The notes below the pieces were generated by a model, which was not told the DNA's origin, made no database searches, and saw nothing but the letters and a program-made list of their open reading frames with translations. This document shows, piece after piece, positions 36,302-44,989 of a stretch of DNA of 49,273 bases (the stretch's first letter is position 1; each line of letters starts with the position of its first letter). The position numbers and the translations under genes were made by a program. The stretch is taken from contig DATMRF010000109.1 in the NCBI GenBank assembly GCA_035566435.1, positions 1-49,273 of the forward strand, written 5' to 3'. This DNA comes from DATMRF01 sp035566435 (GTDB lineage Bacteria; Verrucomicrobiota; Verrucomicrobiia; Limisphaerales; UBA8199).

Positions 36302-36605
36302 AAATGCGTGCAGGCGATTCGTCATCAGACTGCAGACGTGATACAGAAGGTTTGCAGAATTGCACGCAAGAAACAGCGAAGTGTCCACGGCGGTAGAGAC
36401 AACACCGCTTGTCAAATCGCCGCTCCCCCCCGCGGTAAACGCATCCGGGGCTGGTCACCCATTGCACGGAGCGCGTCGTTGCGCCAGCCAACCTGCAACT
36501 TTCAGCCTTCAACCTGGAACGCTCCAAAAGCGACTTCCGTGCCGGCTACGGTTCTTGAGCCGCTCGCTGGGCTGGCGGCGCGTTGGGGCAACGTGCCTTA
36601 CCTGC
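36302..36605. other. Intergenic region with a heptamer-like array
   Basis: No gene is seen. A degenerate 7-bp array lies at 36481-36522, listed separately. The region carries the start region of the GH92 gene and the 3' side of the isomerase-like gene. Confidence 0.5.
36481..36522. repeat. Degenerate heptamer array (CAACCT type)
   Basis: Six 7-mers in register: GCGCCAG, CCAACCT, GCAACTT, TCAGCCT, TCAACCT, GGAACGC. It is less regular than the other arrays of the window but has the same period. Confidence 0.55.
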
Positions 36606-37562
36606 TCAGGCGCCGATGGTCTTCCTAAGCACGGCCAGGCTTTTCGGAACGGCGATGTCAGGATCCTCTTTGCCCTCAAATTCGAGGCAGCAGTAGCCGG
36701 TGTAGCCAGCGTCGGAAAGGATGCCGGCGATGCGCGGGTAATCCAAGTCGAGCGTGTACCATTCGCCGCCGCCGTAGTAGGTCTTGGCCTGCACGTAAAC
36801 GGTTTTCGGGGCGATTTGTTTGAGCTTGTCGTAGGGGTCCTCCATGAAATTGCCGGTGTCCATCAGGGCGCCCAACCAGGGAGACGGGACGGCTTTGATG
36901 AGGCGGAGTTGACCTTCCGGCGTGCGGCTCAGGCCCCAGTGGTTTTCGAGGGCCATGACCACGCCGCATTGCTCGGCCTTGGGGATGCATTTCTCGATGC
37001 ATTCGATGCACCAGTTGAAACCGTCGTCCTCTTTGCAGCCGGGCAGGATCGGCTCGATGCCGCGCGCCTTCATTAGGTCGTCAAAGTCTTTGATGGTGTT
37101 CCAGCGACCGGAGTTGAGGCGGATGCTCGGGATACCCAGTTCATAGGCAATTTCGAGGCACTTGTGCGCGTGCTCGACCTGTCTCTGGCGCTCGGCAGGG
37201 TCCTGCTGGACGAAATTCTGGTGAATCGAGAGGCAAACCAGGTCGACGCCGTTGCGGAAAGCGTGCCGCTTCAGTTTTTGCAAATACGTGCGGTGCTGCG
37301 CTGTAAGCGGCTCTTTTTCCGGGATGTCCATTTGCCGATGCAGCATGTCCACGCCCTCCGCGCCGAACTCCGCGGCCTTCTCGACGACCGTTTCGACGGA
37401 CACTTTCGGATCGCGGAAATGCCAGAAGGAATAGGTGCAGACGCCGATTTTAATCCGCTTCTTGTGGGCGGGCGCCGAAATGGCGGTTTCCCGGGCATGA
37501 GCGCCGAGCGCGAGAGTAGCGCCCAGGCCGGCGGTGGCAGTGAAAAATGAGCGACGATTCAT
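36606..37562 (-). CDS. Tat-exported sugar phosphate isomerase/epimerase-like protein (xylose isomerase-like TIM barrel)
   Basis: 318 residues. The N-terminus MNRRSFFTATAGLGATLALGA is a twin-arginine signal with the RRSFF motif. The rest is an AP-endonuclease-2/xylose-isomerase-like barrel: IKIGVCTYSFWHF, EFGAEGVDMLHRQM, VDLVCLSIHQNF, SIRLNSGRW and the metal-site segments VMALENHWG (Glu), LGALMDTGNF (Asp) and CCLEFEGKED (Glu). Members isomerise or epimerise sugars or keto acids, and Verrucomicrobiota and Planctomycetota carry many exported paralogues of unknown substrate. Together with the neighbouring GH92 gene it fits extracytoplasmic carbohydrate use. The upstream gap holds a regular heptamer array. 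Confidence 0.88.
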   Translation of the reverse strand: MNRRSFFTATAGLGATLALGAHARETAISAPAHKKRIKIGVCTYSFWHFRDPKVSVETVVEKAAEFGAEGVDMLHRQMDIPEKEPLTAQHRTYLQKLKRHAFRNGVDLVCLSIHQNFVQQDPAERQRQVEHAHKCLEIAYELGIPSIRLNSGRWNTIKDFDDLMKARGIEPILPGCKEDDGFNWCIECIEKCIPKAEQCGVVMALENHWGLSRTPEGQLRLIKAVPSPWLGALMDTGNFMEDPYDKLKQIAPKTVYVQAKTYYGGGEWYTLDLDYPRIAGILSDAGYTGYCCLEFEGKEDPDIAVPKSLAVLRKTIGA

Positions 37563-37573
37563 AAGAACGCGTT

Positions 37574-37615
37574 GGTGAGTGGTGATCGGTAATTGGTGAT
37601 TGGTAACCGGTCGTT
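37574..37615. repeat. GGTGATT-type heptamer array (6 units)
   Basis: Six 7-mers in register: GGTGAGT, GGTGATC, GGTAATT, GGTGATT, GGTAACC, GGTCGTT. It starts 11 bp upstream of the isomerase-like gene, where a promoter or leader would be expected. Confidence 0.85.
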
Positions 37616-37691
37616 AATCATGGGTCGTGTTTCTCCAGTACTGAACAATAGCTCGCGTTTTTTGCAACCAAATTTCGCGAGATAGATACGC

Positions 37692-38834
37692 TTAGCGCTC
37701 GGCCACGGCGGCGCGGGCGAGGAGCACCTTTTGGGTCGGGATGTAGTTGGCGGCGAAGTCACGGCGGAATTGGGCGAAGGTGCCGTTGGCGATTGCCCCA
37801 CGAACCTCCTCCATAACTCGAAGGTACATACGGGTATTGTGCACACTGAGCATGCGAAGCCCGAGGATTTCGCCCACGTTGAGGAGGTGGCGCAAGTAGG
37901 CGCGCGTGAAATGGCGGCAGGCAAAACAATCGCAGCCTTCTTCGATGGGACGGAAGTCGGATTTGCAGGCGCCGGCTTTGATGCTGAGGCTGCCTTTGCG
38001 AGTGAAGGCGGTGCCGTTGCGAGCCACGCGGGTAGGCAGGACGCAATCGAACATATCCACGCCGCGCGCGACGAGCTCGACGAGTTGCGCCGGGGTGCCC
38101 ACGCCCATCGCGTACCGGGGCTGAGTCGCCGGCAGGAACGGCTCGGTCATCTCAATGGCACGCATCATTTCCGGCTCGGGCTCGCCGACGCTCACGCCGC
38201 CGATGGCGTAGCCGTCGAAACGGAGCCCGACCAGTTCTTCGGCGCATTCCTCGCGCAAAGCGGCGTTGGCGCCGCCTTGGACGATGGCGAAGACCATCTG
38301 CCCGGAGGCGCGGGGCTGCTCGCGGCATTCCTTGGCCCAGCGAATGGTACGCTCCACGGCGGCGCGCAATTCGCGAGGCGTGCTCGTGTGCGGCGGGCAG
38401 TCATCAAAAACCATCGCGACGTCTGAGCCAAGCTCGCGCTGAATGGCCATCGCTTCCTTGGGCCCAAGGAACAGGAGGGAACCGTCCAGGTGGGAGCGGA
38501 ACTCGACGCCGTGGGCCTGGATCTTTCGGATGGTGGCGAGGCTGAAAACCTGAAAGCCGCCGCTGTCGGTAAGGATCGGCGCGGGCCAGTTAATGAACTG
38601 ATGGAGGCCGCCCGCGGCGCGGATAATTTCGAGGCCAGGGCGGATGTTCAGGTGATACGTATTGCCCAGGATAATCTGGGTGCCCATCTCGCGCAGCTCC
38701 CGCGGATCAATGGCCTTGACGCTCCCCTGGGTGCCCACGGACATGAACACCGGCGTATCGATTACGCCATGCGACGTGGTCAACCGGCCGAGCCGCGCCC
38801 TGGAAGAGGGGTCGGTCTTTAGGAGTTCGAACAT
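37692..38834 (-). CDS. tgt: tRNA-guanine transglycosylase
   Basis: 380 residues from MFELLKTD, the usual family start; an ATG 18 bp upstream is also in frame. GGAGG lies only 2 bp before the chosen ATG, so the start is slightly uncertain. The nucleophile/base pair of aspartates is Asp90 (ILTDSGGFQVF) and Asp263 (MFDCVLPTRVARNGTAF). The zinc site is Cys301, Cys303, Cys306 (CDCFACRHF) and His332 (SVHNTR). The enzyme swaps guanine 34 for preQ1 in tRNAs with GUN anticodons during queuosine synthesis. It is full length and of normal composition. A 27-bp inverted repeat lies immediately upstream. Confidence 0.97.
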   Translation of the reverse strand: MFELLKTDPSSRARLGRLTTSHGVIDTPVFMSVGTQGSVKAIDPRELREMGTQIILGNTYHLNIRPGLEIIRAAGGLHQFINWPAPILTDSGGFQVFSLATIRKIQAHGVEFRSHLDGSLLFLGPKEAMAIQRELGSDVAMVFDDCPPHTSTPRELRAAVERTIRWAKECREQPRASGQMVFAIVQGGANAALREECAEELVGLRFDGYAIGGVSVGEPEPEMMRAIEMTEPFLPATQPRYAMGVGTPAQLVELVARGVDMFDCVLPTRVARNGTAFTRKGSLSIKAGACKSDFRPIEEGCDCFACRHFTRAYLRHLLNVGEILGLRMLSVHNTRMYLRVMEEVRGAIANGTFAQFRRDFAANYIPTQKVLLARAAVAER

Positions 38835-38853
38835 GGCCTCCGCGGTATGCATT

Positions 38854-38922
38854 TACGATTTACGATTGACGATTGACGCGAGCTGCAATAAACGGCGCGT
38901 CAATCGTCAATCGTAAATCGTA
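38854..38922. repeat. Inverted heptamer repeat with 27-bp perfect arms
   Basis: The arm 38854-38880 is perfectly complementary to 38896-38922, with a 15-bp loop. Each arm is itself built from 7-bp units (ACGATTT, ACGATTG, ACGATTG). The structure lies between tgt and the receiver/MBL gene, upstream of tgt and downstream of the other gene. It could form a strong hairpin in RNA or a cruciform in DNA. Confidence 0.95.
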
Positions 38923-38960
38923 CATGCGCTGCCTCCGGGTATGAAACTCGTGCCGGGTGG

Positions 38961-40274
<1,314 letters not shown>

Positions 40275-40352
40275 TCGAGATAAGCCACGGCCGTAAGTCA
40301 CATCGTAAGCAGGGCTTGGCCGAATGGAAACTCAAAAAGAGAAGGGCGAGCA

Positions 40353-40556
40353 TCACTCGCCGGGCGAGGACCGGAGGGCGAAGCAGGCGATGGCCAGCAA
40401 CAGGAGGACCACTCCGGTGAGCGCCACTGGCGTAGAAGCAGCCACGACGCCGGCCGACGCCGCCAAAAACCCCAGAAAAGCCAGCGCAAAAAGGATGTAA
40501 TCACCGGTCGTTCGGTCAGTTGAGTCGGAATAGTTCATGTCAAAGTTAGTCGCCAT
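40353..40556 (-). CDS. Small two-helix membrane protein
   Basis: 67 residues: a polar N-terminus, then two hydrophobic stretches (YILFALAFLGFLAASAGVVAA and PVALTGVVLLLLAIACFAL). The start overlaps the end of the M32 carboxypeptidase gene by 11 bp, and its direction and coupling support it being real. No family is recognised. The topology suggests an inner-membrane protein with short loops. A later ATG (MNYSD) is a possible alternative start. Confidence 0.6.
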   Translation of the reverse strand: MATNFDMNYSDSTDRTTGDYILFALAFLGFLAASAGVVAASTPVALTGVVLLLLAIACFALRSSPGE

Positions 40557-42069
40557 GTCGTGGCGTGCTCCAATCTAGCGCGTTAAACTTGTTTCGCAAA
40601 TATTCGACGTGATGCGCTCCAGTGGTAGGCTCGCCGGTGGCAAGCCTCATTAGTTCCTGAGGCGGGTAGCGTAAACCGTGACGATGAACTTTTTCCCGCA
40701 ACCAGCTCAGGAGGGGTCGATACTCACCGTGGGCGATTTCCGTTTCGAGCGACGGGTGGTCCAGAGCGGCGCGGCGCATGAGTTGTGCGGCATTAACATT
40801 GCCGAGGGTATAGGTCGGGAAATAACCAAGGTCGCCCAGGCTCCAGTGAATGTCCTGGAGGCAGCCGTCGGAGTCTTTGGTGATTTTCAGGCCCACCAGC
40901 TTCTCGAATTCCTCGTTCCAAAAAGCGGGCACATCCGCCACTTTCAACTGGCCTTCAAGCATTTTGACTTCGATCTCGAAACGCACCAGGATGTGCAAAT
41001 CGTAAGTCACCTGGTCGGCTTCAACTCGGATGAAGGAAGGCGTGACCCGGTTGACCGCACCGGCCATTTGCGCGGGGCTGAGCTTCTTCAACCCGGGAAA
41101 ATGCTGGCAGGCGAGTGGGTGCCAATGCTCCCAAAACGAAGGGTGCCGTCCGATGTGGTTTTCCCATAGGCGCGACTGCGATTCGTGAATGCCGAGCGAG
41201 GCGGCGACGCCCAGGGGAGTTCCGAAGTGCTCGACGGGCAATCCCTGCTCGTACAAACCGTGGCCGGCTTCATGGAGGATGCCGTAGAGCGACTGCGTAA
41301 AGTTCCGCTGGTTGTAGCGGGTGGTGAGGCGGCAGTCGCCAGGGCCGAGCGTCGTGCAGAACGGGTGGGTGGTCGTATCGACCCGGCCGGCGCTGAAATC
41401 GAAACCAATGGCTTCGGCAACCTGCCGGTTAAAGGCCTGTTGGGCGGTAACCGGGTGGTCTCCCTCTAACAGGTTTTCGGGAGTGGCGGCGGAGCGTTCC
41501 AAGGCCGCACGAAGAATTTCGCCGATGGCGGGGCGCAGCTCGGCGAAGAGCGAGCGCAGTTGGCTGGCGCGCATACCCGGTTCGTATTCATCGAGCAATG
41601 CGTCATAGGGTGATTCCTGGAACCCCCAGCGCTGGACCCGTTGCAGATTCAGGTCGAGGAGCTTCTGCAGGTGCGGCTTGAAGATTTTAAACTCGGAGCG
41701 CTGGCGCGCTTCTTTCCAGGCCTCGCGAGCGTGCGTGCGAGCGCGCTGGAATTTCTCGACCAGGCTGGCCGGCAGCTTCGTTGCGCGGTCACAGCGGCGG
41801 CGCCATTCGCGCACGTTGGCGGCTTCGGGTGATTCGGGCGCGAAGCCGTGCTGTTCGCACTCCGTCAGCCAATCGCCCACGACCTTGCTGGTGAACAGCC
41901 GATGGGCATGGCCGCCCAAATAGGCGAACTGCTCCGCACGGAAGTCCAGCCCCTTGGGCGGCATGTAGGTCTCGACGTCCCAGTTAAGCGCTTCGGCAGC
42001 GTGGAACACCCAGGCGATCTCGTGCGACCGCTTGAGGAGTTTCCGGTAGGGGGCAAATGACGTCGTCAT
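40546..42069 (-). CDS. M32 family carboxypeptidase (Taq type)
   Basis: 507 residues from MTTSFAPYRKLL at 42069; the frame is open much further upstream, but that part overlaps the next gene and has no similarity. The zinc motif is HEAGH (His266, Glu267, His270) in ILHEAGHGLYEQG, followed by the third-ligand region IHESQSRLWEN. Other family blocks are THPFCTTLGPGDCRLTTRY and RVTPSFIRVEADQVTYDLHILVRFEIE. These enzymes remove C-terminal amino acids from peptides in the cytoplasm, mostly with broad specificity. It is full length for the family. It shares its 3' end with the small membrane protein gene. Confidence 0.95.
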   Translation of the reverse strand: MTTSFAPYRKLLKRSHEIAWVFHAAEALNWDVETYMPPKGLDFRAEQFAYLGGHAHRLFTSKVVGDWLTECEQHGFAPESPEAANVREWRRRCDRATKLPASLVEKFQRARTHAREAWKEARQRSEFKIFKPHLQKLLDLNLQRVQRWGFQESPYDALLDEYEPGMRASQLRSLFAELRPAIGEILRAALERSAATPENLLEGDHPVTAQQAFNRQVAEAIGFDFSAGRVDTTTHPFCTTLGPGDCRLTTRYNQRNFTQSLYGILHEAGHGLYEQGLPVEHFGTPLGVAASLGIHESQSRLWENHIGRHPSFWEHWHPLACQHFPGLKKLSPAQMAGAVNRVTPSFIRVEADQVTYDLHILVRFEIEVKMLEGQLKVADVPAFWNEEFEKLVGLKITKDSDGCLQDIHWSLGDLGYFPTYTLGNVNAAQLMRRAALDHPSLETEIAHGEYRPLLSWLREKVHRHGLRYPPQELMRLATGEPTTGAHHVEYLRNKFNALDWSTPRHGD

Positions 42070-42116
42070 ATGGCCAGTGAATGTGGAATTGCGCGGCGCG
42101 AAATTCAAACCCGATT

Positions 42117-42944
42117 TCAGACGAGCGATGCGTTGATCTCGCCGGCCTGCCAAAGCAGGCGCCCTTCCATGCCGCCGGCCACCACCAGCGTTTGACCGGT
42201 GATGTGGCGCGCCAGGGCATCCGAGGAAAGAAAGACTGCGGCCGCGGCGATGTCCGCGGGCCGGCCAAGCTGCGGCAGGGCCATGGTGGCGGTGACCTTC
42301 CGAATCATTTTTTCGTCGCCCAGTTTCGCAGCCAGCCGTGGCACTACCGTCCAGCCCGGGCAGATGCAATTGACTCGTCCGCCGCAGTAGGTTCGGGTGT
42401 GGGGAGCGAGCCGTGCAATTTCGTTTTTCAACGAGCGGGTAAGGCCGTACGCGATGGCCGCCTTGCCGGACGCATAATCGGCGTGTCCGGCCTCGCCGAA
42501 AACCGCGGCAGTTGAGCCAATAAGCACGGCGTTGCCCTGCTTTTGTTTCGCTACCAGGCGCATGAACTCGCGCAGACTGAGAAACGCCGTGGTCAGCACG
42601 CCGTCGAGGGTCTGCCGCCACTGACGCAGGCTCATTTGGTGCAGCGCCACGTCGCGAGTTTCCCACGCGCCGGCATTGGCAACGAGGATATCGACGCGGC
42701 CAAAGTGCTTCGCCGCCTGGGCGAAAAGCCGGCGGGTGTCGATTTCGCTGGCGAGATCGGCCCGCACGGCAAGCGAGTCGGTGCTCTCGAGCTCTCCCCG
42801 AAGCGCATCAACCTTCGCGCGCCCGCGGTGGTAGTGAAGCACCAATCGGGCGCCTTCCGCAGCGAATGCCCGGGCGATTCCGGACCCGATTCCGCCCGAG
42901 GCGCCGGTGATCATAACCACCTTTCCATTCAGGAGCGTATCCAT
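42117..42944 (-). CDS. Short-chain dehydrogenase/reductase
   Basis: 275 residues from the ATG at 42944; a GTG 9 bp upstream is in frame. The NAD(P) fold is seen in VVMITGASGGIGSGIA and VANAGAW (Asn90). The catalytic set is Ser144, Tyr157 and Lys161 (STAAVFGEAGHADYASGK), and the C-terminus has the usual PGWTVVPRL and TGQTLVVAGGM. It is a classical SDR of the FabG/3-oxoacyl or sugar-dehydrogenase type. The substrate is not evident. It lies 47 bp from the M32 gene on the same strand. Confidence 0.92.
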   Translation of the reverse strand: MDTLLNGKVVMITGASGGIGSGIARAFAAEGARLVLHYHRGRAKVDALRGELESTDSLAVRADLASEIDTRRLFAQAAKHFGRVDILVANAGAWETRDVALHQMSLRQWRQTLDGVLTTAFLSLREFMRLVAKQKQGNAVLIGSTAAVFGEAGHADYASGKAAIAYGLTRSLKNEIARLAPHTRTYCGGRVNCICPGWTVVPRLAAKLGDEKMIRKVTATMALPQLGRPADIAAAAVFLSSDALARHITGQTLVVAGGMEGRLLWQAGEINASLV

Positions 42945-43048
42945 AGGGGCCACGGTTTAGCGCAAAAACCTTCTGAAGGCCAGCGGTTCACACCGCCTCC
43001 CCCAAACGGGGGTAACACCAGAACTCTCGGTCACACTCTCAGCCGTCC

Positions 43049-43147
43049 AAAGCGGCAGAGGACTGCCGCACTCCAAGACCTGGCGGAAGTACTTCGTGCG
43101 CCAGGAACACGCTTGCGTTTTGGAGTGCGGCTGTCCTCTGCCGCTTT
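43049..43147. repeat. 99-bp MITE-like inverted repeat
   Basis: The terminal arms are about 31 bp, start AAAGCGGCAGAGGAC on both sides and differ at only two positions inside the arm. The inner part (CTGGCGGAAGTACTTCGTGCGCCAG) can also fold. It is non-coding and sits between the SDR and DsbA-like genes, with no transposase nearby. Confidence 0.9.
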
Positions 43148-43174
43148 CCTTCGTCAGCACACTGATGACCGATT

Positions 43175-43831
43175 TTAACTCGCCGGCGGATCGCCGCAGT
43201 GCGCCCGCCAGGAAACGTAGGCGGCTTCGTCGGAGAGCTGCGCCTCGATGGCCGCCCCGAGCGGCTCGGCGCGGACAGTGCCCGAGAAGACCGCGCGATC
43301 GCCAATCGAGTTTTCGATTAAAAACGTGGGGCGCTGCGTTACTTGCAAGGCGTGGAACTCGGCAGTGGTCGCTTGTGTCCGGGCGGCGACCTCGGGCGAC
43401 TTGGCGCGGGCCAGGAGCTTGGCCGGGTCCAACCCCGCGGCCTCGGCGGCGACCGCCACCGCGACTTCCCAGCGGCCGACTTTCTTGCCTTCGCGGACGG
43501 CCGCGTGAGCTATGGCCAGGCGAACCTGGTCATCCGTAACCCCAAAATCCTTCGCGGCCTCCGCGACGTAGTTGGGGGCCAGGTATTCTTTGATTTCCGC
43601 ATCGAACCAGCCAGAGTTGAGCTTGAAGGGTGAGCGCATGACAGTGCCGCTGCGCCGGTAAAACCAATCGCACTGGCTGGCGGACACCGGGTAGGTCTCG
43701 GGTGACATGAGCGCGATTTTCCAGCCAAACTCGGCGCGGCCGCCGTAGCGTTGCTTCAGCTCGGCCCAGGCCGGCTCGGCCCAATAGCACCAGGAGGAGA
43801 TGACCTCTAGATAATATGTGACGTGGAGCAT
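43175..43831 (-). CDS. DsbA-fold thioredoxin-like protein with a single active-site Cys
   Basis: 218 residues of the DsbA/FrnE/glutathione-S-transferase-kappa fold: VTYYLEVISSWCYWAEP at the start and TQRPTFLIENSIGDRAVFSG, with the cis-proline, near the end. The active-site position reads WCYW, so only one cysteine is present instead of CxxC. There is no signal peptide, so it is cytoplasmic. This resembles 2-hydroxychromene-2-carboxylate isomerase/FrnE relatives more than the periplasmic disulfide oxidase. Reaction unknown. The start at 43831 is the first ATG of the frame with the family N-terminus. Confidence 0.8.
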   Translation of the reverse strand: MLHVTYYLEVISSWCYWAEPAWAELKQRYGGRAEFGWKIALMSPETYPVSASQCDWFYRRSGTVMRSPFKLNSGWFDAEIKEYLAPNYVAEAAKDFGVTDDQVRLAIAHAAVREGKKVGRWEVAVAVAAEAAGLDPAKLLARAKSPEVAARTQATTAEFHALQVTQRPTFLIENSIGDRAVFSGTVRAEPLGAAIEAQLSDEAAYVSWRAHCGDPPAS

Positions 43832-43884
43832 GGGGAAACATTGACCTCACTAGTGGCAAAAGGCCAGTGGGTTTTTAGGTCTGC

Positions 43885-44826
43885 CTAACTTGTCCCCTTG
43901 AGGAAATAATTCTGCTGCTTGGCACTGATGGGCATTCCCAGCCTCTCCATCACCTGCAGCATATCCTCCCAGACGCGGCGCTTTTCGGCCGGCGCCTGGT
44001 TTCGCAGCAGATAGGCGGGATGGTACGTGGGCATGAGCGGTGTGCCGCGATAGGTCCGCCATTGGCCACGGAGTTTGGTGATGCCAATGGTTTTGCCCAG
44101 CAAACCTTCCACCGCGGTTCCTCCGAGGGCGACGAGCACGCGCGGGCGGATTAAGTCGATCTGTTCCTGCAGGTAGGGGATGCACGTTTGCATTTCCGCC
44201 GGGGTCGGCTTTCGGTTGCCGGTGGCTTGTCCCGGTGTGTCGGGTCGGCACTTCAAAATGTTGGCGATATAGACCGAGTCGCGCGACAGGCCCATGGCCT
44301 GAATGATTTTCGTGAGGAGCTGGCCGGCCACCCCGACGAAAGGTTCGCCCTGCGCGTCTTCATCGGCGCCGGGCGCCTCGCCGACGAACATGAGTTGCGA
44401 GTTGATGTCGCCTACGCCGAACACCACGTTCTTGCGCGAAGCGGCCAGGTGAGCGCACTTCACGCAAGCCATCGCCCGGTGGCGCAATTCGGCAAAGGTG
44501 GCAGCTTTGGCCTCGGTGCTGAGCGCCGGGAGCGAAGCGGCCGGGGCGTTCTCACCCGTCAGGGCCAGGGGCAGAGCCTGCGCGACCGCGAGTTCGGGAT
44601 CCGCACGCCTGGGCTGCGGGGCGGGAGGTCTTGCAACGAGTCTTTCAACGTGTGGTGACGCAGGAACGGGTTTGGCGGAAGAACCGGGTGAGAACCCGGC
44701 CTGCCTCGAGCGGTTCAGGGAAGCCAGCGTTTCCGGCTTAACCGGGACAAAGCGAACGCCGCGCCTCTTCAGTTCCTCGACGTGTTGAATGGCCGCGTCG
44801 AGCAGTTGGGTATAGGCACAAGACAT
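43885..44826 (-). CDS. Family 4 uracil-DNA glycosylase (iron-sulfur type)
   Basis: 313 residues. An N-terminal extension of about 105 residues, rich in Pro and Ala, precedes the catalytic domain. Four cysteines expected for the 4Fe-4S cluster are Cys121, Cys124 (CVKCAHL), Cys193 (LKCRPD) and Cys215 (MQTC). The active-site motifs are VGEAPGADEDAQGEPFVG and HPAYLLRN (His269). Family 4 enzymes cut uracil from DNA in base-excision repair. The long N-terminus is common in family members of this phylum and has no recognisable domain. Two GGGGACG palindromes lie just upstream. Confidence 0.93.
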   Translation of the reverse strand: MSCAYTQLLDAAIQHVEELKRRGVRFVPVKPETLASLNRSRQAGFSPGSSAKPVPASPHVERLVARPPAPQPRRADPELAVAQALPLALTGENAPAASLPALSTEAKAATFAELRHRAMACVKCAHLAASRKNVVFGVGDINSQLMFVGEAPGADEDAQGEPFVGVAGQLLTKIIQAMGLSRDSVYIANILKCRPDTPGQATGNRKPTPAEMQTCIPYLQEQIDLIRPRVLVALGGTAVEGLLGKTIGITKLRGQWRTYRGTPLMPTYHPAYLLRNQAPAEKRRVWEDMLQVMERLGMPISAKQQNYFLKGTS

Positions 44827-44907
44827 CTTCTCAAATCTAGGCTCCCGCGCACCCAGCGCACAGAAAATTCTTTCACCGTTTGACCGGAGATTTCCAACTC
44901 ATAGGGG

Positions 44908-44927
44908 CGGGGACGGCCACGTCCCCG
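44908..44927. repeat. GGGGACG palindrome
   Basis: CGGGGACG-GCCA-CGTCCCCG, with 8-bp perfect arms. It is the reverse complement of the copy at 32101-32120. Confidence 0.8.
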
Positions 44928-44953
44928 GACGATCACTGTGTGGCGGTGATCTG

Positions 44954-44973
44954 CGGGGACGAGGCCGTCCCCG
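44954..44973. repeat. GGGGACG palindrome
   Basis: CGGGGACG-AGGC-CGTCCCCG, with 8-bp perfect arms, 26 bp from the preceding copy. The pair separates the heparinase 3' end from the glycosylase 5' end. Confidence 0.8.
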
Positions 44974-44989
44974 TCCCAGTGTTCGCGGG

